64,000 nt of DNA from Liquidambar formosana (lineage: Eukaryota > Streptophyta > Magnoliopsida > Saxifragales > Altingiaceae), in NCBI GenBank assembly GCA_039720395.1, contig CM077832.1:30112303-30176302 (forward strand), given 5' to 3'. Each line of letters begins with the position of its first letter. The stretch's first letter is position 1. Position numbers and translations under genes: made by a program. The notes under the pieces were generated by a model, which worked only from the letters and a program-made list of their open reading frames with translations, did no database searches and was not told the origin of the DNA. Positions 1-10,965 of the stretch are shown here, piece by piece.

Positions 1-1285
1 ACTAACTCTAGTGTGTTTGGGTAACTATAAAGATATCTCGAGATGGAATTTGTGTTTAAAAGGAAATTTTTCAAAATTTTGAAAATAAATTTTGTGTTTG
101 ACGAGCTAAACTTGAATTTTCTGAAGTTCTAATTAGAACTTTAACTTGAACTTCGGTTAAATTCTATTTAGAAATTCCTTCTAGATAAGTGAAGTTTTTT
201 AATAAGTTATAAAATTTCATTGAATAAGTTTAGTCAAACAATGAACTTTAAAAATTCCACTTAAAAATTTTGAACTTTGAAAATCTCATTATTTTCAAGT
301 TAAAAAATAATAATAATAATAATAATAAAATCCTTGTCCAAACACTATTTAATATGAATTGGAAGTTAGGGACTGAGTGTTGGATTTTGACAAGAAAATC
401 ATGTCCAACTAGGCTAATTAACGTTCTGTGTAACTTAATCTCATACGCAAGTTCAAGCTTGAGGAAAGAAAATATATACAAATCAAGCTTCAGCTCAGGT
501 CATTATGCTCACCTGTACAACCCATTAATTCCTCATTGGCAAATGGCCATGGCACAAATGAGAGTTAATTGCGTTGGACCACAAGTCATGAAACATAATA
601 TGCATGTAATGGGTCAAGAATTCCAAAAAATAAAAAGTAAAATAAAATAAAATTCGAAGAGGAGAGGTCACACATTAAGTTATAACTTACTATACAATAG
701 AATTTTCATCCAACTTAATTGGTATTTGGTGTCATACTATCCGAGGAAATCTATTGATTTGTACATTTCATGGGCAGTGATTAGATAAAATCACATCATG
801 CATCATATATGTTCTTTCAAGGAGCTTAATTAGATCAGCAAAACAAATAAAAGTTCATCCCATCAACTTTAAAATGAAAGGTCACATCACATATTCAGCC
901 TTGGATGATGATGATGATGTTGTTTACCCCATTGACAAATCTAGCAAATATACTTGCCGACCCTTTCAACTATTCATTTATTTATTTTTATTTTCATCCT
1001 TTTGGGTGGTAATAAAAAGTATTGGCCTTGCTTCAAGCCATGGCGAGGGGCCCTCAATGTCAAAGAAAATGTCACGTGAGATGTCCACTTTGACGCAACA
1101 TAAGTACCCCATAGAATAATGACACGTCCCACCAAAAAACAACGTACTGACAATTTGCAGCTATATATGAACCATCAACACGACTGCATATTATATTATA
1201 TATATCAATATATAAATATTACTCTTTTTTTTTTTTTTTAAGATCAATATATATAAATATTTACTCGCACAGGATCCTATGCGCA
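1..1285. other. AT-rich intergenic DNA, no gene seen
   Basis: No recognisable coding sequence. A reading frame at 270-650 has plant-like composition, but it opens on Asn and Lys from a TAA microsatellite (about 301-330) and matches no family I know. Short homopolymer and ATT runs are scattered through the stretch. Confidence 0.5.
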
Positions 1286-1611
1286 TTTATAAAAGAGTAA
1301 ATTACATTAAGACCCCACTAGAATCTAATAATTATAGATACATCTCCACACGTTTTTGAAATTACATTAAGATCCTATTTTATAAAATAAACTACAAAAA
1401 AACCCCTCTTTCTAACCTCCGTCTATTAATCCATTAAATCACTCTTAATTTTTTTCAAAATACCCTAATTATCCTTATTGGATGACAATTTTCATATTAA
1501 ATGCATATAATTTATCAGTCCAACACATTCATTCAACACATTCAATTTTTTTTTTTAATTGATAAATAACTAAAAGATAATATATATATATATATATATA
1601 TATAGATAGCT

Positions 1612-1753
1612 TTGATCATGTGCGGGATATCTCGGATATCCCATTAGATCACAGCTGTCCGTGAACGACACGCGTTTGCACATGAATGCATGCGTGTCAT
1701 TCACAGACGGCCATGATTGAATGGGATATTCCAGGATATCCCGCACATGATCA

Positions 1754-1754
<1 letters not shown>
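1612..1754. mobile_element. Hairpin MITE in (TA)n, Micron-like family copy 1
   Basis: A 143-bp near-palindrome. It opens TTGATCATGTGCGGGATATC and closes GATATCCCGCACATGATCAA, with the inner arms CGTGAACGACACGCG and CGTGTCATTCACAGACGG also pairing. It is bracketed by (TA)n on the left (about 1580-1605) and (CT)n(TA)n on the right (1757-1820). Related copies or fragments lie at about 24829, 25498, 35171 and 49288, all beside TA repeats. Rice Micron elements are known to sit in (TA)n tracts; membership of that exact family is not shown here. Confidence 0.75.

Positions 1755-1756
<2 letters not shown>

Positions 1757-1820
<64 letters not shown>
1757..1820. repeat. (CT)n followed by (TA)n microsatellite
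   Basis: About 36 bases of CT dinucleotides run directly into about 28 bases of TA, immediately right of the hairpin element. Confidence 0.95.
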
Positions 1821-1822
<2 letters not shown>

Positions 1823-2132
1823 AATTATCTATTTAATTGATATGCAAAAAAAACAGAAACAAAAAAAAAAAAAAAAAAAGATTTGCCAAGTTGCCACCTT
1901 ATTTCCCACCTCAATACATGCATCCCATTGTAATAATTCTTTTCATTTATTTTTACATATGATTAATGTTATATAGCCCTTTTTTTTTTTCTCTTTTTTT
2001 TGGCCCAAATCTACTTACTCAAATGAGGTAACAACTTGGCTTGCAAATCAATTAAAAATTTAATTCAATAAATAATTGTTTCTAAGGAGCAAATCTGATA
2101 GGTGCCACATCACTTGGATAGAAAATTTAAAC

Positions 2133-2139
<7 letters not shown>

Positions 2140-2177
<38 letters not shown>
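2140..2177. repeat. (TA)n microsatellite
   Basis: Uninterrupted AT/TA dinucleotide run of about 38 bases inside the foldback element. Confidence 0.95.
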
Positions 2178-2180
<3 letters not shown>

Positions 2181-2573
2181 TTTTAGTTGTTTATCAATAA
2201 TAATTAAAAAAATTCTAAAGTATTAAATGAACGTATTGGACTGGTGAATTATATACATTTAACATAGAAGTTATCATCCACTAAGGGTAATTAGGGTATT
2301 TTGAAAAAATTTGAACATGATTTAATGAATTAATAGACGAAAGTTAGGGGAGGGGTCTCTTTGTAGTTTATTTTGTAAAGTAGAGGGTGTTAGTGTAATT
2401 TCAAAAACGTGAGGGGATGTATCTATAATAGTCAGATTCTAAAGGGGTCTTGGTGTAATTTGCTCTTTATAAAACCAAAGTGGAAAAAAGGAGAGAGGAC
2501 ATTCGGGTGCTTGGAGAACCATCCCATCCAACTTTTTGCAACCAAACACCTGCCGTTCCAAACTCACAATTAA

Positions 2574-2745
2574 GAGAAAAACCTATATGTAACTGTGACA
2601 CGGATGACGTGGTGTCACAAGTCAATAGGAAAGGAGGAAAGTAAGATTGTTAGAGTACTTTTTGACTTTACAATCCCACTTTCCTCTTCTCCTATTGGCA
2701 TGTGACATCACGTGGTCGTGTCACAAGTACATGGAAGACTTACTC
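2574..2745. mobile_element. About 170-bp MITE family A, copy 1
   Basis: Inverted ends: the left end GAGAAAAACCTATATGTAAC and the reverse complement of the right end, GAGTAAGTCTTCCATGTACT. Both run on into a shared TGTGACACG...GTGGTGTCAC core. The flanks CACAATTAA (2565-2573) and CACAATCAG (2746-2754) agree at 7 of 9 positions, which suggests a decayed 9-bp duplication. Sister copies are at 19302, 30862 and 60830. No coding capacity. Confidence 0.85.
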
Positions 2746-2798
2746 CACAATCAGGGGCGAATATATAAATTTTTCTCTTTGGTTGTACTTTTTTAAAA

Positions 2799-3542
2799 TA
2801 TTATTTATTTATTATAGAGTATTATTTTGTTTTTTTTTAAGAATTAAATAGAAAAAGATAAAAGATAAGATTACATATCGGCAAGATTGAATAAAAGTGA
2901 TAAAAAGATATAAAATTAACAAGCATGTCATACTTTAAAATGTCTAAGCAACTTTTAAAAACGCAAAACCTTATATAATACTTCTAACAGTACGCTATCT
3001 CCATCTACCCTATGTTGGAGAAAGTCTCAGTAAGATGGGAAAATAGAGAAAGTCATAAGACTACACATTAACATAACTGAATAGAAATGATGAAGTAGGA
3101 TATAAAATTGACAAGTATGCCATACTGTAAAAACTTAGATGACTTTTAGAGAGATGCAAAACTTTACTTATATTATTTATTTATTATAGAGTATTATTTT
3201 GTTTTTTTTTAAGAATTAAATAGAAAAAGAAAAAAGATAAGATTACATATCGGCAAGATTGAATAAAAGTGATAAAAAGACATAAAATTAACAAGCATGT
3301 CATACTTTAAAATGTCTAAGCAACTTTTAAAAACGCAAAACCTTATATAATACTTCTAACAGTACGCTATCTCCATCTACCCTATGTTGGAGAAAGTCTC
3401 AGTAAGATGGGAAAATAGAGAAAGTCACAAGACTACACATTAACATAACTGAATAGAAATGATGAAGTAGGATATAAAATTGACAAGCATGCCATACTGT
3501 AAAAACTTAGATGACTTTTAGAGAGATGCAAAACTTTACTTA
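2799..3542. repeat. Tandem duplication, two units of 372 bp
   Basis: Unit 1 (2799-3170) and unit 2 (3171-3542) are almost identical. They differ by a few substitutions, such as cataaaa/acataaa and agtcataag/agtcacaag. Each runs from TATTATTTATTTATTATAGA to an AAACTTTACTTATAT ending. The near-identity implies a recent duplication or gene conversion. The last part of the unit recurs at 4401-4480. No family assigned. Confidence 0.93.
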
Positions 3543-5480
3543 TATACCACCCCTAACACCTCCTTCTCGATGTGGGACAAAATCCCTTTCAATGGTTGCA
3601 CATAAGAATCTATCCACAAATTAAACCTTAACTTTATATAATTTACAAAAATGGTTTACATTAGTAAAGTTATAAAAAAATTAATCAAAATTTAAAAAAA
3701 TTTAATTGGGGGCTAAAGCACTTAAATAAATTTAAATAAAATTACTTATCCAAAATTAAAAAATAAAAAATTGAGGGGTTGCGCGTGCGTACAGATGCAC
3801 TTTGCTCAAAACACAGAACCAAACAAACAAAGAATCCATCTCTATTTCTAATAGGTCTATTTTTTTATATATTTTTTTAATAAAAATAATAGAAATAAGT
3901 AATCATTTGTGATGACTTTACTTGGGCATGATCATAATAACTCTCATATCCATTGAAGAACCAATAACAATAAAAAGAGTAGAGGCTCACAAAAACAGGA
4001 ATCATAAACATTCTCGGCTGAGCCATAACCTAACTTCACTTCTACCAAAAGTTAAATGACTCTAGTAAATGAGTAAAACCATTAAGAAATGAATACGAGC
4101 CATGCCATCACGGGATAAAACTATCAAGAAATGAATAACGTCATGCCCCCACGGGACTAAAACACTTTATTACATTAGCTCCTTTAGTAGTAGGCTTATT
4201 TCTGATTAAAGTCATGGTTTTAGTGTTTCCCACTTTTCAAGGCCTTGCTTTTTTGCCTTTCTTTTCTTTTTTTTCCCTGTTTTCTTCTTTTGTCCTCTGC
4301 TTGGTAGTTTTAATTTGTAAAGTAATTAAGAACTTTTATAGAGGGTGTGCATACTCAAGGGCCTTATCTTTTGAGCTTCTATAATTGTCCAAAGGGATTG
4401 AAGTAGGATATAAGATTGACAAGTATGCCATACTACAAAAACTTAGACAATTTTTAGAGATGAAAAACTTTACTTATATACTACTTCTAACACCTCCATC
4501 CCGATGTGGGACAAAATCTTTTTCAATGGTTGTACATAAGAATCTATCTACAAATTAAACCTTAACTTTATATAATTTACAAAAATAGTTTACATTAGTA
4601 AAGTTATAAAAAATTAATCAAAATTTAAAAAAATTTAATTGGGGGCTAAAGCACTTTAATAAATTTAAATAAAATTACCTATCCAAAATTAAAAAATAAA
4701 AAATTGAGGGGTTGCACGTGTGTACAGGTGCACTTTGCTCAAAACACAGAACCAAACAAACAAAGAATCCATCTCTATTTCTAATAGGTCTATTTTTTTT
4801 ATTATAATAAAAATAATAGAAATAAGTAATCATTTGTGATGACTTGGGCATGATCATAATAACTCTCATATCTTTTGAGGAACCAATAACAATAAAAGGA
4901 GTAGAGGCCCACAAAGAGAGGAATCATAGACATTCTCTCAAGTCGGCTGAGTCATAACCTGACTTCACTTCTACCAAAAGTTAAGTGACTCCAGTGAATG
5001 AGTAAAAGTAGTGTAAAACCATCAAGAAATAAATACACATCACGAAACCACCAGAGACAAACACTTGATTAGAGAGAAATCATAAATATATATTTTCTCA
5101 AATCGATTGAACCATAACTTGACTTCACATCTACCAAAAGCTAAGTGACTCTACTACATAAGTAAAACCATCAAAACAATGAATATGAGTCATGCCATCA
5201 CGAGATAAAACCATCAAAAAATGAGTACACGTCATGCCCCCACGGGACTAAAACACTTGATTACATTACCTCCTTTAGTAGTAGGTTTATTTCTGATTAA
5301 AGTCATGGTTTTAGTGTTTCCCACTTTTCAAGGCCTCGCTTTTTGCCTTTCTTTCATTTTATTTTTCATTTTTTGTCCTCTGCTTGGTAGTTTTAATTTG
5401 TAAAGTAATTAAGAATTTTTATAGAGGGTGTGCATGGTCAAGGGCCTTATCTTTTGAGCTTTCATAATTGTCCAAAGGGT
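3463..5480. repeat. Large direct repeat, about 0.93-1.09 kb units
   Basis: A segment beginning GAAGTAGGATATAA at 3463 recurs from 4401. Landmarks include GATGTGGGACAAAATC at 3569 and 4503 (offset 934) and CCTTTAGTAGTAGG near 4181 and 5272 (offset about 1091). The extra 157 bp in the second copy comes from an internal duplication around 4990-5215, where the ACTTCAC...CTACCAAAAG and AACCATCAA blocks occur twice. The GATGTGGGAC motif is frequent near plant LTR-derived repeats, but no TG...CA LTR borders could be fixed. Confidence 0.85.
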
Positions 5481-5489
5481 TTGGAGTGG

Positions 5490-7130
5490 TCAAACCTATC
5501 CTTCTCTCTTGATCACATATTTCTTTATCGATTGTGATTCCGATCCTTTTCTATTCCTTTCTGTAATCCATCAATTTTAAATGAAAGAGAAAGTCGTATT
5601 ACAGTCAGCAAAGCAGCAATTTCAGAAATTGCGGCCCCCATCTCTCCCAAATTTCTACGCTCCATTTTATATTAATGGAACCCTAAGTCGGCTCCATTGT
5701 CAAAGTTTCAGCTTTTACTCATCGGACTCTAGCCCTTCTGACCGCCACCCCTCGATTCGCGCTTCTTATTTCCAATAGAAAATGAAAGAGAATATGTCTA
5801 TTAAATATTTCATCCAATCTTCTATTCTTCTATAATCTGTACGAAACTTTGGTTCAACCACAGCCTAATTCTTTATCGACAAAAATAAAAAACCACAGGC
5901 TAATTCGTTCGCCAATACCATCTTTCCAATCACGCCCCTACACCATGTATCACCAAGCCTCATCAATGCACAGCCTTCCATTTTCTACATTAAAATATCT
6001 CCTCTTTTATTTTTATTTTCTAATATTCTCTTTTTATTTTATTTTTTAAATTATAGGATTCTAATAATGTTCTTGACACGCAAGGATAGCGCAGATGGCA
6101 GTTTATACATCATGAGAATTAGTTTGAATCTAATAGCCCGTGATACCTTCATTTGATTAAAAATAAATAAAAATAATGTCATTACGAGAAAAAATCCTCT
6201 CTATTACAATGAACGGTTTATTACCATATGAATCCTACATATTTTGATGGATCTCATCACATGAAAGGTCTAGATTTTATTGAATTATTTATTAAATAAA
6301 CAGAATCTCTTCCATTTCTAATAATGGAAGGAAAACTTTTCATTTTAGTACCACAGCCACAAAAAAAAGGTCTAACGTAGTGGAAACGCATCACCGCTTG
6401 TTGCGCGAAGATACGCAACCAGTACCATCACCAAACTGGCACTGGAAATCACTCACTAATAATAATGCCTTCACCACTGCCCCAAAACATTATGTTTGCC
6501 TCATTCCCATCCAAATAAAAGGAGGAAACAAAAGGAAAGAAAAATCCAGCTTGCGCGCAAGCATTCTGCAACTCGTGTGGATGTTGTGCAAGGAAATCAT
6601 TGGAGAGACACTCCCACACTCCTTATTCTCTCATTAAGGATGGTAGGAAGTTTTTATGGGAGTGTTAATAATATCTTCATTTTCATATCCATTCACATTT
6701 TAAAATTAACGTGCTTCATATTTTAAAATTAATGTGCAAGCTCCCTCTTGCCACTTAGATAAAGCATGTAAATCCTAAAACCATCTAAAATATAGATGGA
6801 AAATATTATTACTCTTGACATATCACTCTACCATAGAAATATATTAATTGTTTTCGTGTAAAATGAAAAATAAAATAAAATAAAATAAAGGTGTCGTACC
6901 ACAAATAATAATTGATTAAATTTTGTAACTTAATCACATTTGAGGTCGGTACCTTGGTCACATTTTATGACAACTTGCTATAAAATGCGATCAAGTTATA
7001 AAATGTGATCAATCAACACCACCCTCTGGTTATGAATTATGATACCCCAATTTATTTTATTTTTCTTTTTGGGTTAAAGCACCAAGAAAAGGGGGCCAAG
7101 GAGCCAAGAATTTGACATGTAGCAAAAGGA
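5490..7130. other. Intergenic DNA downstream of the U-box gene
   Basis: No gene recognised. Reading frames here (for example 5581-5778 and 6380-6637) have no family resemblance. A tRNA-like SINE candidate lies at about 6080-6180. Confidence 0.5.
6080..6180 (+). mobile_element. Possible tRNA-derived SINE fragment
   Basis: GGATAGCGCAGATGG resembles a polymerase III A box. About 35 bases later AGTTTGAATCT resembles a B box, and the stretch ends in an A-rich AAATAAATAAAAATAATG tail. No clear target duplication was found, so this is tentative. Confidence 0.35.
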
Positions 7131-7439
7131 TTTCAGTGTCTGTAAATGATGATTAAAAGCACCCCATTTCCTAATATGTAGGCATGAAAAGAAAATGAAA
7201 GGGAAAATGTAAACATAAAATATAAGCGGTTGATCACTGTCAGATTAAAGAAGCTCAAAAACAAAATGGTAAGACACGATGAAAGAGAACAAATCTCTAT
7301 AGAAACTGTAATGAATCTATCTCTTGTATTTGTCAATAACAAAAATTTCTTTCGATTTTTGTTTTGTTTTTTTTACAAAGTCCCTCTTTTTCCCCCATCT
7401 CATCTAGTTTGCCAGACAAAAAGGAGAACATTGAGTGAG

Positions 7440-8672
7440 TCAAAACGGCATGATATGAGTCGTTTTAGTATCATAGCTCGAAAGGCAAGACTTGGAATTA
7501 ACCCGGAAGATCTTGATCAAATCAGCAGACATTTGGCGAACAGAGGGCGAGCAATTGCTCTGCATCAGCAACAATATCTTCGTCAACCCATTGTTGCCGG
7601 CCACAGCCTCCTGCGCCTTCTGATCGCGGAACAGGTAACACACGCTCCACAGTATCATCACGCCGTGCTCCGTCGCCGCATTCGACACCTTCAATATCTT
7701 CCCTACTATCGCCGGCACACAAATCCGATCCCCGCAGATCTCCACCCTCCCTTCCTTGCACGACGACATCATTTCCAGCAGTTTCAGCACCTTTTCGGCG
7801 CTCGAAACGCTTGAGCTTGATTCCGCTAGTAGTTTTCCCAATACCTTTACGGCGCCGAGTTGAACCATTTTCACTTTGGTTCTCTTCGGCATTGATATGG
7901 AGATTAAGCAAGACAAAGCCGCCTCGATCATACTCGGATCGGTCTCTGGATCGAGGTATCGTATCAATACGGACAATAATCCCTTCTTGTCGGCGATCAC
8001 CAGCTTTGATTCTGCGTCCATGGCGATGGCCTCCAAAACCCTAGCCGTTGCGATTCTTGAATCCAAGCTCCCTTGTTGCAACACAAGAAGCATCGAAGAC
8101 AGGCAATCGCGATTGCTCTTTAATATCATATCGCTCAGGTCGCTATTATGCGTATACTGATTCAGAATTGAAAATAGAATCATCATAGTCTGCTCTGCGA
8201 GATTAGCCTTTTCGTCTACCAATCCATCGACATTGCCGAGAAGATCGACGAGCATATTCACAAAGCCGTCGATTTTCCCGAGGACGTTTCGGTTTTCTTC
8301 GGATTCTCTCGCGAAACAAACAAGTTTTGACAAAGAGGCGAGGCGGGTGTGGGGGCTCCGGTCAATTTCATCGATTAGGGCTCGGGCTTGGTCCGGGGAA
8401 AGAGGAAGGGGGGCCGAGTCGACACGGCGGTGGAGCGAGTTGGACCAGATCTGGATGAGTCGCTGGAGGTTGTGATTGGGAACGAAGTCTTTGCTGTGGA
8501 GGACCTGCATGGTGGCGGGGCAGGTGTTGTTGCCTTTGTCGAGCCACTTCTGTATGCTGGAGCGGTCGTAGGTTACGCCGGTGCACAGGCTGACAGGGGA
8601 TTTCATCACGTCGAGCGAGATCGGGCACCGGAAGAAGCTCGGCACCGTGATATACAAATCGTCCCTCACCAT
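7440..8672 (-). CDS. U-box/ARM-repeat E3 ubiquitin ligase, PUB27/28-like
   Basis: A 410-aa intronless gene. The U-box is at about aa 8-80: FRCPISLDVMKSPVSLCTG, then TYDRSSIQKWLDKG, NNTCPATMQ and PNHNLQRLI. This is the E2-binding module of plant PUB ligases. From about aa 100 the protein is helical, with ARM-like repeats (for example LLSVLIRYLDPETDPSMIEA and LGAVKVLGKLLAES), which usually bind substrates. Length and layout match the single-exon PUB20-30 class (U-box then ARM, about 410-450 aa), whose members act in the cytosol and often respond to pathogen signals. The N-terminus DDLYITVPSFFRCPISLDVM points to the PUB27/28 branch; the exact orthologue is inferred. The start was chosen because it precedes the U-box by only a few residues, as is usual, and the next upstream frame lacks homology. 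Two W-box cores lie upstream on the coding strand. Confidence 0.93.
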   Translation of the reverse strand: MVRDDLYITVPSFFRCPISLDVMKSPVSLCTGVTYDRSSIQKWLDKGNNTCPATMQVLHSKDFVPNHNLQRLIQIWSNSLHRRVDSAPLPLSPDQARALIDEIDRSPHTRLASLSKLVCFARESEENRNVLGKIDGFVNMLVDLLGNVDGLVDEKANLAEQTMMILFSILNQYTHNSDLSDMILKSNRDCLSSMLLVLQQGSLDSRIATARVLEAIAMDAESKLVIADKKGLLSVLIRYLDPETDPSMIEAALSCLISISMPKRTKVKMVQLGAVKVLGKLLAESSSSVSSAEKVLKLLEMMSSCKEGRVEICGDRICVPAIVGKILKVSNAATEHGVMILWSVCYLFRDQKAQEAVAGNNGLTKILLLMQSNCSPSVRQMSADLIKIFRVNSKSCLSSYDTKTTHIMPF

Positions 8673-8834
8673 CTTTATCTTTAACTAAACAACAGTGAAC
8701 AGACGCAGAAAGTGAGCAGAGAGATTGAATTGATGGTTTGAGCGAGAGATTAAAAAGGCGCTTAGAGGGACAGAGAGAGAGAGAGATGGAGATGGAGGAG
8801 AGAGGAGGAGGTGGGTTTAAGAAGAGAGACAAAG

Positions 8835-8913
8835 AGTCAAAGGATGGGTGACGTCTGAAGGTACTTTTTCCGATTATTTTAATATATTCTCCCCAAATTT
8901 AGTCTTTGGTCAA
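8835..8913 (-). promoter_or_regulatory. Two W-box cores and a TGACG motif upstream of the U-box gene
   Basis: On the coding (minus) strand TTGACT lies at 8835-8840 and TTGACC at 8908-8913, the core recognised by WRKY factors. GACGTCA lies at about 8849-8855. A TATATTAA run at about 8877-8886 could be a TATA box. Motifs this short occur by chance, so function is inferred from the elicitor response known for this PUB class. Confidence 0.35.
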
Positions 8914-10065
8914 AGAGGAGCTCCCTCTTGTTTATTCACCGAGGATGAGAGCGTACAGCTGCTTGTTTGTTTGTAGCTTAGGTTAGTTCAGTTTAGAACC
9001 GTCGGATGGTACTATTAAATGTGGTCGTTGAATCCGAGGACGGATCAACGGCTGTCAATTTAAGAAGGGTTTTTTTTTTTTTGTTTTTTTAATTTGATAA
9101 ACAATTAAGGAAGAGGTATTCGTGTTCGTGGGGGTGGGGGTAGGGGTGGCGTTAGAGAGCAATGAAATGAATGCGTATGATGAGGAGGGGAACGTGGGGG
9201 TGGTGGGGGCCCATCCAGCAATATGAGGAGTTTTTTGGGCTATTATCATAATTAATGTATAGAGACGGTGGGGCGTGTGGGGCCCACAGGGGGGTGAGGG
9301 TTCGGTTGGTCGGTCGATGACATCAGAGGTTAGGGTGCGGAGACCAAAAGACCGTTGATTTGCTGAAATGGGAATTTGTATTACACGGGCGTATATATCT
9401 TTTTTATTACCTTATTCGTAAGGTCCCAGGCCCCATACTTATTCGTGGTTGCCCTTTTTCATCCTTCCGCTCCACTGTTGCCTGCTTGTTCTCTCCGCCT
9501 TTTCCATTTTCATCAAAAACAAAAAAAATTAAAAAAAATTTGTATATTACTCTAGTGGTGCAACTTGTTCTTAAATTGTCAAAACACTTGCCATGTTCAA
9601 AGGTTACCAGTTTTCGTGAATTTTTTTTTGGTAGACGATAAAAAGGGTACCTGGACTTTGACGCACCTGCACACATTTATTTATTTTTCTAAAATTACAA
9701 ATCTATCCCTCATTTATATATATAGATATGTATTTTAAATTTTTTTATTTTAGAACAATCACATTAACTTCCCTTGAAGATTGGTAAAAGTACACTGTCC
9801 TCCTTAACATTTGAAAAATAAAAATCTACCCCGATGTGTGAAGAAATAACCGATTTGACTAACCACCAAGTGCTTTATTACGTGGCCTTAGAACAAGCTG
9901 CAAGGTCAAACTCAAATTAGTTTTCGTGAGTTGAATTATCAGATTGTATCTAGCTCCGTTCATAAGCTTGATAGGCAACACTCTCAAAATGATACTTCAT
10001 ATAGGGAGCGATCTCATAAGCAAAACCTAGGTGGAGCCAAGCTCAACACAATTTCTAACGTGCCT
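8914..10065. other. Intergenic DNA upstream of the U-box gene
   Basis: No gene recognised. Around 9760-9850 there is a fragment (CACATTAACTTCCCTTGAAG, then a run containing GTACACTG) that resembles terminal arms of the 'reads as ...GTGTAATTT' foldback type elsewhere in the window. No partner arm was found. Confidence 0.4.
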
Positions 10066-10080
10066 AAACTCCTTATTGCA

Positions 10081-10289
10081 AATCAACGAGAATTGGCCTA
10101 ATGGTAAAAGGGTGAGCTGTAAAATCAGATATCCCGGATTCGAAACTAGCCAATCACTCTTGACTAGCCACCAACTAGGCTATTAGTCTGAGCGTTAAAT
10201 CACCTCATGGGATGGTAGCCCCACGTGGGGAGTGGGGATTAGTTGGGCTCTGATAATTCGAACACTTCGTTGCTTGGCCAATAAAAACA
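10081..10289 (+). mobile_element. tRNA-derived SINE with 15-bp target duplication
   Basis: TTGGCCTAATGG (about 10093-10104) fits a polymerase III A box and GGATTCGAAAC (about 10136-10146) a B box, spaced as in a tRNA promoter. The body is about 209 bp and ends in an A-rich stretch, AATAAAAACA. The identical 15-mer AAACTCCTTATTGCA flanks both sides (10066-10080 and 10290-10304). This is the mark of target-primed reverse transcription. The element needs a LINE in trans for movement. Confidence 0.85.
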
Positions 10290-10965
10290 AAACTCCTTAT
10301 TGCATGTTGCAACTTTCAATCATTCGGACCTTATTTAGATGGAGACAAATGATTTGAAGCTTGCAAAGCACGATCACTAATTGAGTTCACAACATTTATC
10401 TTAATTGTAGTTCGACGATCATCTTTAATTACGGTTAAACTATTTAATCATGGTTACATAGTTATAACCATGGTCAAGTTAACCTAATCACGAGCTAACG
10501 ATTACTTCATGACCATGGTTAAGCTCTAACTAAGGATATCGGTCACTTATAAATTGGAGAAAGATTTATTACTGCATGTATAATGATACATTCATTCTCC
10601 TTAATTCAATTCTTCCTATATAGAAACCACTACTGACTTAAGCGTTGGTGGGCTCTTGCAAATCCACCAACTTTGTTTCTAGAGACACTGCAAAATCCGC
10701 CCCATCTTTCTTGTTCTGTTTTTCCCAATACACAAGAGGTTTTAATTTAGAGAAAATTAGTAATAACCCCTATTAGGGGTTTGCCTTTAGCAAAAAAAAC
10801 CCTACTTAAGATTTAATAATTTAATAACCTCTTTTTTTAAGTTTTTATTTGTGATAAGATAAATCTATGATTTTATATACCAATTATACCCTTTGTTTGA
10901 CAATTTCATATCTCATGTATAGCAGACATAGGAAAAACAGATTTCCATCTTAAGATACAGAAGAG

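Larger units (their letters stand above)
1295..2465. mobile_element. Foldback Mutator-like MITE, 9-bp target duplication
   Basis: The left arm (1295-1540) and the right arm (about 2215-2465) are long imperfect inverted repeats. The left end GAGTAAATTACATTAAGACC is mirrored by the right end GGTCTTGGTGTAATTTGCTC. Both ends are flanked by the same 9 bases, TTTATAAAA (1286-1294 and 2466-2474), which is the duplication size of the Mutator/MULE superfamily. There is no transposase frame. The centre holds (TA)n tracts, a (CT)n tract and a separate small hairpin element (1612-1754), so it has itself been a target of later insertion or microsatellite growth. Confidence 0.85.

Noticed and set aside
270..650. 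126-codon reading frame
   Set aside because: Opens through a TAA/AAT microsatellite, has no domain or family resemblance, and is overlapped by an equally open frame on the other strand.
1570..1824. 84-codon frame with Tyr-Ile and Arg-Glu repeats
   Set aside because: Translation of TA and CT microsatellites and of a hairpin MITE.
7522..8832. Several long frames overlapping the U-box gene on both strands
   Set aside because: They are shadows of the GC-richer U-box coding sequence in other frames; only the 7440-8672 frame gives a known protein.
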